Assembly: GCF_000143765.1 (NCBI RefSeq)
Contig: NZ_GL379770.1
Coordinates: forward strand, 434,001-498,000
Length of the DNA stretch: 64,000 nucleotides
Direction: 5' to 3'
Source of the DNA: Sphingobacterium spiritivorum ATCC 33861
GTDB taxonomy: Bacteria; Bacteroidota; Bacteroidia; Sphingobacteriales; Sphingobacteriaceae
The notes beneath the pieces were generated by a model. The model saw only the letters and a list, made by a program, of their open reading frames with translations. It did no database searches and had not been told where the DNA came from. Both the position numbers and the translations under genes were made by a program. Positions 8,233 through 16,901 of this stretch are shown here, piece after piece. Within the stretch, counting starts at the first letter, position 1. Every line of letters begins with the position of its first letter.

Positions 8233-9113
8233 AATATGCCATTTAGTAAACTAATCATCTTACTTGCCTCTGCGCTCATTTTGGAAAAGGCAAACCATTT
8301 CCTACCCAAATCCTTTAGTGATGCGCCGATGTGGTATAGTTCCGTACCGTCAATAATGAGGAAACGGTCATGGGCATGGGCAAATGCGTGTACATTGATA
8401 GCCGGATATTGACTGTTGTAGCGTTGTAAATCGAGTTGTAATTGATTACTGATATTTTTGGTGTAAATAGTGGCAGATACGGATTGCCCACGCTTTCCGA
8501 GTAGCGTTAGCACCGTATCATCCACATAGTTGTCTATAAGGATAATTGACCTTTGTGCGCTCCGTATAATATCGGCGACAAAGGTATAGGCATCAAATAT
8601 CTGCCCGTCATAGAAAATACCTTTATCACTGTGCAGCTTCCCGCTTTCCAAAGCCTTAAAGATTTCCTCAAATTTGCCGTCCGCTTCAATCTGTTTGAGT
8701 TCGATTTTATCCATCCGGGAGAACAATGCGGCATTTCCGATTAACAATCTGCGCATTTCCACAAAGGCATTCATAATCTCGATGCTGACCTTTACAGCTA
8801 TCTCGCTGCGCAAAACGGCGGACAGCATGGCGACCCCTTGCTCGCCAAAAACATAGGGCAGGTAACGCCTGCCGCCGTAATTTAAACTTGAGGTTCCAAT
8901 TTGGAACCTCAAGTTTTCAGCTTCTTCTTCTGTTAATTGAAAGCAGAATGATTGGGGAAACCGCTCTATGTTTCTTTTTACGGCTTTGTTAAGGTTTTTT
9001 GTTTCGACCTGGTACAACTTGGCAAGGTCGCTGTCCAACATAACCTGTTTGCCCCGTATTGTGTAGATAAGGTTTTCTATTTCCTTTCGGCTTATGATTG
9101 CGTTGCTGTTCAT
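8220..9113 (-). CDS. ORF6N-domain protein with PLD-like C-terminal region
   Basis: A 297-residue protein. Residues about 10-95 match the ORF6N (KilA-N-associated) DNA-binding domain (IYTIRGKQVMLDSDLAKLYQVETK, FPQSFCFQLTEEE, YLPYVFGEQGVAML). The C-terminal part (about 170-290) reads like a degenerate phospholipase-D-like fold (IILIDNYVDDTVL, then HDRFLIIDGTELYHIGASLKDLG, an H-x-D/K-like motif with a changed lysine position). Such proteins are common on Bacteroidota conjugative elements and function is unproven. Its start overlaps the topB stop by 4 bases, showing translational coupling in the same operon. Confidence 0.85.
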   Translation of the reverse strand: MNSNAIISRKEIENLIYTIRGKQVMLDSDLAKLYQVETKNLNKAVKRNIERFPQSFCFQLTEEEAENLRFQIGTSSLNYGGRRYLPYVFGEQGVAMLSAVLRSEIAVKVSIEIMNAFVEMRRLLIGNAALFSRMDKIELKQIEADGKFEEIFKALESGKLHSDKGIFYDGQIFDAYTFVADIIRSAQRSIILIDNYVDDTVLTLLGKRGQSVSATIYTKNISNQLQLDLQRYNSQYPAINVHAFAHAHDRFLIIDGTELYHIGASLKDLGRKWFAFSKMSAEASKMISLLNGILREG

Positions 9114-11194
9114 CTCTTTTTATATGTGCTGTTGTCAAATTCAAACGATGTTTCATAGGTATCTTTCAGTACGATACGGGCATCAAACTTTTTGCCTGCT
9201 TTGCTTTTCATCCCTTTGATAAGGCTGGTCGTTCCTTTGTTTACGAGGTTCTCCACTTCGTTAAGGCTCAACCGTACCCCGCAGATATTGCGGAACAAAA
9301 GCCAGTTGCACGCTTCATCGGGACATTTGACCACCTTATCCCTGATGAGCAGTTTATGGGCTTTGCACTTTTGGCAGGTCAGTTCGTGCTGCTTTTCGCC
9401 CGCAATGCTGATGCTCAACAGTTCCTGCGTAACGGCCGAGGCGTAGGCTTCCATGGATTGGTGAAAATCCATAGCATCTGCCTCGTTGTTTTCAATCTTC
9501 TGCAAAGCCATTTCCCATTCGGCGGTCATAGCTACATCGGCAATTCTTTTGTCCTTTACAGCATCATAAACCTGCAATCCTTTTTCGGTAGGAACAAGGG
9601 ATTTCTTTTCACGCTTGATATAATCCCGCTTAAAAAGCGTTTCGATTATTGCCGCTCTTGTAGCGGGTGTTCCAATGCCAATGCCTTGCAAGGCTTTACG
9701 CTCATCTTCATTCGCTATTTCCTTTCCGGCATTTTCCATTGCCGACAATAGTCCGGCTTCGGTAAACAGCACAGGTGGTTTTGTTTTCTTTTCCAAACAG
9801 GAGGCTTCTTTGATTTTCAATTCACCGCCTTTTTTCAGTTCGGGCAAATCCTGTATCGGTTCGGTATCTTCGTCCGAAAATGTTCCTTTGATCGAACGCC
9901 AGCCCGCTTCCAAAACTTTACAGCCTTTTAGCATAAAATCGTAGTGTGATACTTCCAATGCTATATCCGTTATTTCTTTAATGCAAGGCTGAGAGATAGC
10001 TTCGAGCAGTCGAAAGGCAATCATATCATAAACCTTTGTTTCGTCGGCATTGAGTGCAGACGGCACTTTGTCCGTGATGAGTATTCCGTGGTGGTCTGTT
10101 ACACGCAGGTCATTCACGACACGTTTATTGAAGCGACCCCATTTTAATTTAGAAATAGCTTGCTTAAAGTTATCATTGTCCTGTAACGCTCTTACAAGAT
10201 TAGGTATCTCACTCCACATATCTTCGGGTATATATTTGCTTCCGGTACGTGGATAGGTAATAAATTTCTTTTCATAAAGGTTCTGGGCAATATTGAGTGT
10301 TTGCTCTGCCGACAGGTTCAGCTTTTTATTGGCTTCTTTTTGCAAGCCTGTGAGATCAAAAAGCAAGGGGGGTTGCTCCGTGGTGTTTTTGTTTTCCACA
10401 GATATGACCGTTGCGGTTCCGTGTCTTTGGACCAGTCGTAATGTATCTTCCGCAAGCTTTTGTTCGTTCCATTTGGTTTTTGAGATACTCTTAAAATCAA
10501 TATCCTCTTTGCGGTGCAATAGCTGAATTTGCCAATACTTTTTAATAGCGAAATTTTTATTTTCCAGATAGCGTTTACAAATCAAAGCCAATGTAGGTGT
10601 TTGCACCCTGCCCAGCGAATAAATGCCGTTGCCAGCGGCTATACTCAATGCCTGTGTCGCATTGATGCCGATCAGCCAATCGGCACGGCTTCTGCCTTGT
10701 GCAGCCTGAAATAAGCCGTCAAATTCTTTACCGTCTTTCAGGCTGTCAAACCCTTGCTTGATTGCTTTTTCAGTAAGCGAGCTTATCCAAAGCCGCTGAA
10801 AGGGCTTACGGCATTTCAGATATTCATAAATGTACCGAAAGATAAGTTCACCCTCACGACCTGCATCGGTAGCTACGATAATACTGTTGCTTTTATGGAA
10901 TAGCTCCTTGATGACTTTCAGTTGCTTTAATGCTCCAGTATCGACTGTATAACCTTTGTCTTTTTTGACCTTACGAACAGTCAAAATAAACGGATTCGGG
11001 AGTATCGGCAAGGAAGCCTTGTCAAATCCCGAAATCCCATAATCTTCGGGCATTCCCAAACCGATAAGGTGTCCGAATGCCCACGTAACGAAATAGCCAT
11101 TGCCCGTTAGATAACCGTCCTTTTTTTCGGAAACACCCAACAAGCTGGCTATTTCCCTTGCTACGCTTGGTTTTTCTGCGATAATTGTTTTCAT
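9110..11194 (-). CDS. topB: DNA topoisomerase III (type IA), element-encoded
   Basis: A 694-residue type IA topoisomerase. It opens with the Toprim domain (MKTIIAEKPSVAREIASLLG; acidic motif DAGREGE at residues 110-116), has the catalytic tyrosine in the phrase KKFITYPRTGSKY (Tyr314) and ends with a partial zinc-ribbon (CQKC...CPDEAC). The family cuts and passes single strands. On CTnDOT-type elements the related Exc protein is encoded in the excision operon. Here it follows the DUF3945 gene by 2 bases and overlaps the ORF6N gene by 4, so it belongs to the element's excision/transfer operon and is not the housekeeping copy. Confidence 0.95.
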   Translation of the reverse strand: MKTIIAEKPSVAREIASLLGVSEKKDGYLTGNGYFVTWAFGHLIGLGMPEDYGISGFDKASLPILPNPFILTVRKVKKDKGYTVDTGALKQLKVIKELFHKSNSIIVATDAGREGELIFRYIYEYLKCRKPFQRLWISSLTEKAIKQGFDSLKDGKEFDGLFQAAQGRSRADWLIGINATQALSIAAGNGIYSLGRVQTPTLALICKRYLENKNFAIKKYWQIQLLHRKEDIDFKSISKTKWNEQKLAEDTLRLVQRHGTATVISVENKNTTEQPPLLFDLTGLQKEANKKLNLSAEQTLNIAQNLYEKKFITYPRTGSKYIPEDMWSEIPNLVRALQDNDNFKQAISKLKWGRFNKRVVNDLRVTDHHGILITDKVPSALNADETKVYDMIAFRLLEAISQPCIKEITDIALEVSHYDFMLKGCKVLEAGWRSIKGTFSDEDTEPIQDLPELKKGGELKIKEASCLEKKTKPPVLFTEAGLLSAMENAGKEIANEDERKALQGIGIGTPATRAAIIETLFKRDYIKREKKSLVPTEKGLQVYDAVKDKRIADVAMTAEWEMALQKIENNEADAMDFHQSMEAYASAVTQELLSISIAGEKQHELTCQKCKAHKLLIRDKVVKCPDEACNWLLFRNICGVRLSLNEVENLVNKGTTSLIKGMKSKAGKKFDARIVLKDTYETSFEFDNSTYKKR

Positions 11195-11196
11195 AC

Positions 11197-12663
11197 CTAA
11201 CTCACTTTCCTACCCTTTGATTTTGCAGGTGCTTTGGGTTTGTTCTGTTGCTCCTGTTGCTTTTCGTTTTTCGGTCTTTGCTGCCCTTTCTGTAGAGGCT
11301 CTTTGATATTCTTGGTCGCTTCGTTGGTCTTGCCCTCGGAATTGACGGCAATCTGCGTTTTATGGGCTTCTGTAGGTTTTATCCGTTCCTTGTATTGGTT
11401 GGGAAACTCAAAGTTGGTTTTTCCTGTTTCCTTGTTGAATGTGATATAGCCGTTATAAGTTTGCCCTTTCTTATCGACCAAATTCGGAATGTAAACTGTT
11501 TGACCGTCTTTGAACTTGTTGTATTGGTCATCCTCCAGTTCCTTTCCCCTAAAGGTTTTCGGGGCTTCCTGCGACCTGCTTTGCTGATTGTCCTGTTGGC
11601 TGTTTTGGGTTTGCCTGTCATTGTTGCTTCGGTCAAACAGAAATTCCACATACCGTTTATCCGCATTGAACTGTACGTTTGCATCAAAGGGAGTACCTTT
11701 TGTAGAAATCATTCCCTCAATGAACAGGGGTTTGCCCTCCACTAAGGTTTGTTTTTGTTCGTCATTTAGTTTTATACCTTTAACCTCATCGGGGATTTTG
11801 ATGAAATCTGTTTTCAAAGCAATCAGCTCATTGGTAAGCCGGTCCACACTAATGATGGACGGCATCAATTCGCCTGTTTTGGAGTTTATCAGATCGACCA
11901 CACGCCCCATATTGCCTGTTTGACGTAAGTTCTGTTTGTCCTCGTCTGAGAACTTGTGTCCGAAAAACTCAAAGTTTAAGTTGGGTTCACGCCTGATACC
12001 GTGTACCGCTGCCACAACGTCCCCCTCCGGGGTGGACTGTAAAGACAAGCGGGCATCTGTACGGACGACCGCACCGCCAAGATTAACGCTTATAGGTACA
12101 AGCTCATTGGTCTTGTAACCCCTCAATAGTGGGTCAAGGAGGTTCTTTTTCTCAAGGTATTCCTTGCTTAATCCGAGATTGTTCATTGTTTCCCAATCAA
12201 TCTGTTCCGGCTGGAAGCGGTACTCGCTTGTTTCCGGGGTTGTCTCTGTTTTTGTCATATCATTTTTATTTTCTTGTTTTTGCTCTTGTTCGGGTTCATT
12301 TTTCACTTCATGCTTTTCCATTTTCTTTTTGCCTTCGGCAGTTGGATTGTTTATCTGATTCTGAAATTCTTTTGCTTTCTCTACGGCTTCGTCAGCCGAA
12401 ACTTTGAAAAGAGCAAATTTGGTAGGGTCTTTTAACTGCCTCCAAAAATTGGAAAGGAAATTGGTCACGAAATCACCGTGTTTATCCACCCGCATGAACT
12501 CGCTTTGGTTCTTCTTCGTAGGGTCAACCGTTTCCATTTTTCCGCTTTTGTCAATACTTTTTACAGCTTGGATTTTCATTTTTTCTTTATCCAGCACTAA
12601 AAGTATATCCGATAACTGTTCGGAAGCAACCTGTTGGTTTTCTGTTTCTTTTTCTTCACTCAT
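11197..12663 (-). CDS. DUF4099/DUF3945-type conjugative element protein
   Basis: A 488-residue, strongly charged and Gln/Lys/Glu-rich protein. The middle (about residues 160-225, VNLGGAVVRTDARLSLQ) and the C-terminal repeats with GKELEDDQYNKFKDGQTVYI and PFDANVQFNADKRYVEFLF fit the DUF3945/DUF4099 proteins that sit beside topB on Bacteroidota conjugative elements. Two similar blocks (LNDEQKQTLVEGKPLFIEGM and LEDDQYNKFKDGQTVYIPNL) suggest an internal duplication. The tail is low-complexity and basic. Its place between the HTH gene and topB matches orf3 of the CTnDOT excision operon. Biochemical role unknown. Confidence 0.85.
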   Translation of the reverse strand: MSEEKETENQQVASEQLSDILLVLDKEKMKIQAVKSIDKSGKMETVDPTKKNQSEFMRVDKHGDFVTNFLSNFWRQLKDPTKFALFKVSADEAVEKAKEFQNQINNPTAEGKKKMEKHEVKNEPEQEQKQENKNDMTKTETTPETSEYRFQPEQIDWETMNNLGLSKEYLEKKNLLDPLLRGYKTNELVPISVNLGGAVVRTDARLSLQSTPEGDVVAAVHGIRREPNLNFEFFGHKFSDEDKQNLRQTGNMGRVVDLINSKTGELMPSIISVDRLTNELIALKTDFIKIPDEVKGIKLNDEQKQTLVEGKPLFIEGMISTKGTPFDANVQFNADKRYVEFLFDRSNNDRQTQNSQQDNQQSRSQEAPKTFRGKELEDDQYNKFKDGQTVYIPNLVDKKGQTYNGYITFNKETGKTNFEFPNQYKERIKPTEAHKTQIAVNSEGKTNEATKNIKEPLQKGQQRPKNEKQQEQQNKPKAPAKSKGRKVS

Positions 12664-12763
12664 AATCTGAAAAGTTTAAAGTTTTATTGCCGAAAGTAAA
12701 TGAAGCAGTTACTGCATCGCCCGAAGTGGCAGTCAAAGGCAGTATTTGGCACGCATTGGCGTT

Positions 12764-13045
12764 TTACTTGTTAAAACTCTCCCTGATAAACTGGTGCACA
12801 TCGGATAGCTTGTAATACAGTTTTCCGCTAATGGTATAGTAAGGTAGTTTACCTATGGAGCGGTAGCGTTGCAGGGAACGGTTACTGATTTTCAACATTT
12901 GCAGCAGGTCCTGGTTATCGAGCAGTTCTTCTCCGTCTATGCTATTGCGTTTCTTTTTTAAATCGTCAATATTGTCGCCCAACATATCAAACCTGTCCAT
13001 GATGCGTTCCATCCACGCTATAAATTCCATTCTGTCAATATTCAT
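12764..13045 (-). CDS. Small helix-turn-helix protein, Xis/excisionase-like
   Basis: A 93-residue protein. Its C-terminal half is a MerR/excisionase-type winged helix (LLQMLKISNRSLQRYRSIGKLPYYTISGKLYYKLSDVHQF, split here as LLQMLKISNRSLQRYR and GKLPYYTISGKLYY) used to bend DNA at attachment sites or to regulate. The N-terminal half is a short coiled-coil-like helix. In CTnDOT two such proteins (Xis2c, Xis2d) head the excision operon controlled by RteC, and the order here (RteC, HTH, DUF3945, topB) fits. Only one HTH gene is seen. It starts 262 bases downstream of the rteC-like gene's stop. Confidence 0.85.
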   Translation of the reverse strand: MNIDRMEFIAWMERIMDRFDMLGDNIDDLKKKRNSIDGEELLDNQDLLQMLKISNRSLQRYRSIGKLPYYTISGKLYYKLSDVHQFIRESFNK

Positions 13046-13206
13046 AGTCGATAAGTTTTAATGTTCACCATGCAAAATTGGGAAGCGTGGCAGTGTTTAT
13101 CAGCCAAGCCCTGCCAATTGGTTTGGCTGTTTTTTGAAAATTTTTGCAATTGGGAGAAACCCTTGTTTGGTAGGGCTTAAAAAGAATTTCGAGTATTTAG
13201 GAGATG

Positions 13207-13255
13207 GTTTATACCATCATTTGCCAATTGACATACATTGGCTTATGGTATAAAC
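13207..13255 (-). promoter_or_regulatory. Nested palindrome upstream of the HTH/topB operon, candidate RteC site
   Basis: A perfect 11-bp outer arm (GTTTATACCAT / ATGGTATAAAC) encloses a perfect 6-bp inner arm (GCCAAT / ATTGGC). It lies about 160 bases upstream of the HTH start, between that gene and rteC. CTnDOT RteC activates the excision operon by binding inverted half sites upstream of it, so this is a natural candidate. Assignment is inference from position. Confidence 0.5.
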
Positions 13256-13307
13256 AAAAAAGCAGTACACAACAATGCACTGCCCTGAACAAAAGACCTG
13301 CATTGGG

Positions 13308-14153
13308 TTAAAGGTCTTTATCCATATATTCTTCCAATGAAGTTTTAAGCTGGTCCAAGAATGCCGTTCGGGAACCGCTTCGGGTTTTCATTCTGTGGAA
13401 TGCGTGGTGCAGGTCACCGAGCGTAATGCCAAAAAGTATCTGGAACATCAAACTGATTTTTCGGACACCGGTTTTACCGTGCGAAACTGCTGCCGAAGCA
13501 TACAGGGCATATATCAATTCGACAAGTGCGTTTTTGCTTTCTGTCCAAAAAATATCTTTGGCGTTTTCCGGCTTTTGTAAAATAGCATCGGGATTTTCAT
13601 CTGGATTGATTTTCGTCAGCAGATAGGTATAAAGCAATTCGTTGGCGATAATCCTTGCGGTCTTGTAATCGTAGAAAGTAGAAAATTCGGGATCAATTTC
13701 AAAGACGATACTGTTCAGACCGTCGTGGTAATTTATGTTGCCTCTTTTGAAATAGGTGTCGTCACGGTCCGTACGCCCCGAACGATAGTACCTATAAAAA
13801 TCTGAATTGCAGATATGCTCAATGTACTCTCTTTTAAGATTGGCTAATTGAGTCGAAAAGTAACTGTAATACATTTTGCCGTTGCTGACCGGACAGGTCG
13901 TTTCAATCCGGTAAATTTTATTGTAGTAGATGAGTTTTCCAAGTATTTGGGGTTTGATGGTTCGGAAGAATTTTATTTCTTCCCCATCATTTTGAAAGCC
14001 CTTTTTAGCAATATATTTCTTGACCTCAAATAACAGGTCTTGTAGATACAAGGTCATTTCATAAGCCTCATCAATCAACCTTTTGCTCTGTGATAAAATC
14101 TTATCTTCCTTATTATGTATCTCTAAAATAATGGTGTGTAAAGAATGCTGCAT
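13308..14153 (-). CDS. rteC: RteC-family regulator of element excision
   Basis: A 281-residue protein recognised as RteC-like from its N-terminal helical region (LIDEAYEMTLYLQDLLFEVKK), the central FFRTIKPQILGKLIYYNKIYRIE block and the YYRSGRTDRDDTYFKRG stretch, with a C-terminal helical part (FQILFGITLGDLHHAFHRMK) that fits the DNA-binding winged-helix end. In CTnDOT, RteC is the activator of the excision operon (xis2c to exc). The gene order here is the same. No RteA/RteB two-component pair is seen next to it. It is the gene closest to the presumed element end. Confidence 0.88.
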   Translation of the reverse strand: MQHSLHTIILEIHNKEDKILSQSKRLIDEAYEMTLYLQDLLFEVKKYIAKKGFQNDGEEIKFFRTIKPQILGKLIYYNKIYRIETTCPVSNGKMYYSYFSTQLANLKREYIEHICNSDFYRYYRSGRTDRDDTYFKRGNINYHDGLNSIVFEIDPEFSTFYDYKTARIIANELLYTYLLTKINPDENPDAILQKPENAKDIFWTESKNALVELIYALYASAAVSHGKTGVRKISLMFQILFGITLGDLHHAFHRMKTRSGSRTAFLDQLKTSLEEYMDKDL

Positions 14154-14240
14154 AGCCCATAATTTTTGTGATCAATAGCGAATTTCAAATTCAGTTTATC
14201 CCTAATTAATACACAAACATCATTATATTAAGTGATACCT

Positions 14241-14313
14241 TTACCCAAGTTCACCCCACCTGTGGGAAGATTTTTGTCATAAATCTCACCCAACTGTGGA
14301 GATTATTTTATAA
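14241..14313. repeat. Short direct repeats upstream of rteC
   Basis: Two copies read TCACCCCACCTGTGG and CTCACCCAACTGTGG, each followed by a GATT-rich stretch and ATAAAT, and a weaker third copy (TTACCCAAGTTCA) precedes them. The first copy holds CCCAC/GTGGG inverted arms. They could be arm-type integrase sites near the element end or an operator in front of rteC. Confidence 0.4.
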
Positions 14314-14618
14314 ATATTCAGTATGAAATGACTTTGAAAAGCCCCTTTAGTAAACGCAAATTTAACGGATATAAAGAGACTTTAAGTCTGATTGCTTTAT
14401 TATATAACTTTGAACCTTGTTAATCTTTTTATTTGAAAAAATGAGCCAGAAAAATCGCTTTAGTGATTTTGAGGTTTAAATCAAAAATCACCAAATTGTA
14501 TTGCTCAATCAAATTAAATGATTAAATTTGCAACATCGAATCACAAATTATATGTGAGTTAAACGGTGAGTAGTTCTTTTTAAAGAAAGTCAACATATTG
14601 ACATATAGATATTTGAGT

Positions 14619-14647
14619 GTGCGCAGATTCGTCCTGCCACCCCGACC
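14619..14647 (+). other. tRNA 3'-end-like sequence, candidate attachment site
   Basis: The stretch GCGCAGATTCGTCCTGCC followed by ACCCCGACC resembles the T-arm and acceptor 3' end of a tRNA (compare ...GCAGATTCGAATCCTGCCACCCCGACC), lacking about two T-loop bases. No tRNA body precedes it. This pattern is expected where an element has inserted into a tRNA gene and left a 3' fragment at its far end. A terminator follows at once. A related TCCTGCCAC stretch recurs about 115 bases downstream, which weakens the call. Confidence 0.4.
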
Positions 14648-14650
14648 GAG

Positions 14651-14680
14651 AAGCTCTGACGAAAGTCAGGGCTTTTTTTA
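14651..14680 (+). terminator. Intrinsic terminator after the tRNA-like sequence
   Basis: Stem AAGCTCTGAC / GTCAGGGCTT with a GAAA loop followed by TTTTT. The same stem sequence is used by the terminator at 29488-29515. Confidence 0.8.
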
Positions 14681-15085
14681 TTTTCGGCGGGATGAGAACC
14701 GTTGATCCCACCCTATACAGGATCACCGAGCGGAGTGAGGTTATCCTGCCACTGCGATTGAATCCCTCTTAATCATCGATATGTTTAAGGTCTAAACGGA
14801 CATAATCTTTGTATACTTTAATTGTATTGCTAGCGTATCTTTGCGTAATCAACTTTTTTCAAATACTTTCAGTGTGTTTCGTTATCCACATACAGATAAT
14901 AATTTATTTGTAGCGATTGTTTAGTTTTACGATATTTAATGCTGTGTTAACCTATTGAAATATAATTTGTTATATCTTATTTGGATATGTAAGGCGAAGT
15001 GCGTTTATAGAGACGGATTGGCGGAATGTTTTGTATATTAGGTTCGTTAAAAATATGTTATATGCCATTTTAACCACATACTCTA

Positions 15086-15550
15086 ATGAAAAATTACGTT
15101 TATAAAGAAGCTAAAGCTTTCTCTACTAATGAAATTAATATCTTCAAAAATATTCTAATAAATGCGAATGAAGTTTCAGAGGTAACTTTTGATGGCTTAA
15201 TTGAAAAAAATCCAAAACTTTTAATAGTTGGTAACATAAAGGAACCATTAGGAATAGCTGCCCTAAAAAATCCAAACAAAACTTACAAAGAAAAAGTGTT
15301 TCGGTTATCAGGCACTGAAAAAGATTCAAAAGAATATCGTTTTGAATTAGGCTGGGTTGTAAGTTTAGAAAAAGGGAATGGTAATAAAATAGTTGAGTTA
15401 ATATCAAATTCAGAAAATAATATTTATTCAACTGTAAGAGAAAAAAATCAAAAAATGATTTCTTTATTAAAGAAATACGGATTTAGTCAAGCAGGAAATT
15501 CTTATAAATCTGAAAGAGGAGATTATCAAATACTGCTATTCGTAAAATAA
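15086..15550 (+). CDS. GNAT-fold protein, probable N-acetyltransferase-like
   Basis: A 154-residue protein. The C-terminal third has the hallmark end of a GNAT fold: an asparagine-led helix and the phrase MISLLKKYGFSQAG followed by a final beta strand (YQILLFVK). The middle (PLGIAALKNPNKTY and FELGWVVSLEKGNGNKIVELI) fits the central strands and acetyl-CoA loop, though the usual Q/R-x-x-G-x-G/A motif is replaced by EKGNGNK. AT content is high compared with the later housekeeping genes, consistent with acquired DNA. It is bracketed by a perfect 14-bp inverted repeat. Substrate unknown. Confidence 0.65.
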   Translation: MKNYVYKEAKAFSTNEINIFKNILINANEVSEVTFDGLIEKNPKLLIVGNIKEPLGIAALKNPNKTYKEKVFRLSGTEKDSKEYRFELGWVVSLEKGNGNKIVELISNSENNIYSTVREKNQKMISLLKKYGFSQAGNSYKSERGDYQILLFVK

Positions 15551-15752
15551 AAATGGCATATAAGAAGGGTTTTGCAAAATGGTAAGTTAAGTGATAAAAT
15601 GAAATATTCTCTTTTTTTGTCATAATAGCTTTTTATATTTCCTATTTTCATAGATTTAGTAAATAATAAAAAAGCTGGTAATCAGATTAGTGCAAAATTG
15701 ATAGTTTCGACTTTCTAATTTGTCACTATCGTCAAGCAGCAATCCGTTATGT
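15551..15752. repeat. Foldback intergenic element A (attC-like)
   Basis: About 200 bases that match element B (17667-17873) at both ends and through most of the middle: 5' phrase GGGTTTTGCAAAATGG and 3' phrase CACTATCGTCAAGCAGC then CCGTTATGT. The 5' and 3' ends are partly complementary. The 3' core overlaps an ATG that opens the next frame; the real start is probably the ATG at 15767. The layout (stop, element, start) resembles gene-cassette recombination sites. Confidence 0.6.
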
Positions 15753-15766
15753 ATATTTTAACTGAA

Positions 15767-16795
15767 ATGAATTCAATAAAAGATTTAATCTATTTTGATT
15801 ATGATAAAGCAAAATCATTAAATAGTCAACTTAATGATGGTTTGTTAAGTCGTTTAACAAAAACGATTGAAGAAGAATCAGGAGATAATTCTGAAATAGG
15901 TATTGATATTAAAATCCTTAAGGCTAAAGTTGGTGGAAATGGCAAGGATAAAAATATTAAAACGGAAACTATAGAAATTTATCACGAGTTACTTAATCAG
16001 ATCGAAACCTCACTTTTTAAAAAAGGAATTTTAACAGACATAAATGACAAATTTGAAAATGACGGTAAAAGTTTTAATGATTTTCTTCAAGAAGTTCCTA
16101 GCTTTAAATATATCAAAGCTACTGGATGGAGTACATTCGAGGACTTTGAGCGTTTTAAAAGAATAATGTCAAATTTCAATGAAATACAAAGATTGATATA
16201 TGGTTCTGCTATTAAAAACAATCCAGAAATAAAAAAGCAAAAAGAGCAAATCAACGAACTAAAAAGAGATTTAAAGAAAAACCCAAATTCTCAAAAAGAG
16301 CTAATAAGATTAATTGCAATCGAGAAAAATTTTGATAAACAACTGGAGTCCCAAGTGAATGCTAATTTTTTAGATGAAACCTTCATTGAAGGAGTTCAAA
16401 TTTTTTTAGATACATTTTCTGCTCACAGATTAAATTTTAGATTAGCCCCATTTGATATTTTTAATGACTTTCAAATTTTGGCAAATTTAAAAAATGAGTA
16501 CTTAGTCAATGGAAGTTTTGATGATATAATATATACATACGGCTCAAGACCAAATATTAAGTTATCAGTTTTTGGTATCATTACATCTTGTCCTCAAAAA
16601 AAAGATAATAGAAAAGATCTAAATGATGAATATTTGGGATACGATGATAGTGAATTAGAAGACTCTGAACTTTTTATAAAAGCGTTTAGAAATGTGTTCT
16701 CATCTTTTCAAGGATTTGAAAAGTTTTTTTTCGTTCCTTCTTATCCGAAAATTTCAATTAGCCCGATTGCTATTTATCAAGAAATTATTTATTAA
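15767..16795 (+). CDS. DUF6414-like protein of unknown function
   Basis: A 342-residue protein counted from ATG 15767. A longer frame opens at 15749, but that ATG is inside the conserved GTTATGT core of the upstream repeat. The N-terminus KDLIYFDYDKAKSLNSQLNDGLL fits the DUF6414 pattern (a Y-x-D opening and S-x-x-x-Q-L), followed by a basic linker, a helix-rich middle with a long charged coiled-coil (about residues 150-205), and a C-terminal half that looks like a compact beta-rich domain (KLSVFGIITSCP). There is no signal peptide or membrane segment. DUF6414 genes are often in defence-like accessory loci, but no activity is known to me. Family assignment is tentative. Confidence 0.55.
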   Translation: MNSIKDLIYFDYDKAKSLNSQLNDGLLSRLTKTIEEESGDNSEIGIDIKILKAKVGGNGKDKNIKTETIEIYHELLNQIETSLFKKGILTDINDKFENDGKSFNDFLQEVPSFKYIKATGWSTFEDFERFKRIMSNFNEIQRLIYGSAIKNNPEIKKQKEQINELKRDLKKNPNSQKELIRLIAIEKNFDKQLESQVNANFLDETFIEGVQIFLDTFSAHRLNFRLAPFDIFNDFQILANLKNEYLVNGSFDDIIYTYGSRPNIKLSVFGIITSCPQKKDNRKDLNDEYLGYDDSELEDSELFIKAFRNVFSSFQGFEKFFFVPSYPKISISPIAIYQEIIY

Positions 16796-16800
16796 TAAAA

Positions 16801-16901
16801 CATCGTATTTGCGAAATGGAGGGATAAGGTAGAAATTGGAAGTTTCTTTCTTTTATTATTCATCCACTACTATCGCGAATACACGCTCCTTTATACGCAA
16901 T
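16801..16901. repeat. Foldback intergenic element C (short, attC-like)
   Basis: A shorter relative of elements A and B. Its 5' end (GTATTTGCGAAATGGAGGGATAAGG, in two parts GTATTTGCGAAATGG and AGGGATAAGG) and 3' end (CCACTACTATCGCGAATAC) match the same conserved positions. The two ends form a stem: GTATTTGCGA (16805-16814) pairs with TCGCGAATAC (16873-16882) with one wobble. Confidence 0.55.

Larger units (their letters stand above)
14154..15085. other. 932-bp gene-free stretch spanning the presumed element boundary
   Basis: It holds short direct repeats with palindromic cores upstream of rteC (14241-14313), a tRNA 3'-end-like sequence (14619-14647), a terminator (14651-14680) and, near its end, the left copy of a 14-bp inverted repeat that flanks the next gene (15058-15071). 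I see no convincing reading frame on either strand. Confidence 0.6.

Noticed and set aside
9098..9751. Long plus-strand frame of 217 codons
   Set aside because: It lies wholly opposite topB, has no recognisable domain and is explained by the codon bias of topB.
14745..14770. Second tRNA-like fragment (TCCTGCCACTGCG)
   Set aside because: Only nine bases match the first fragment and no T-arm can be formed.
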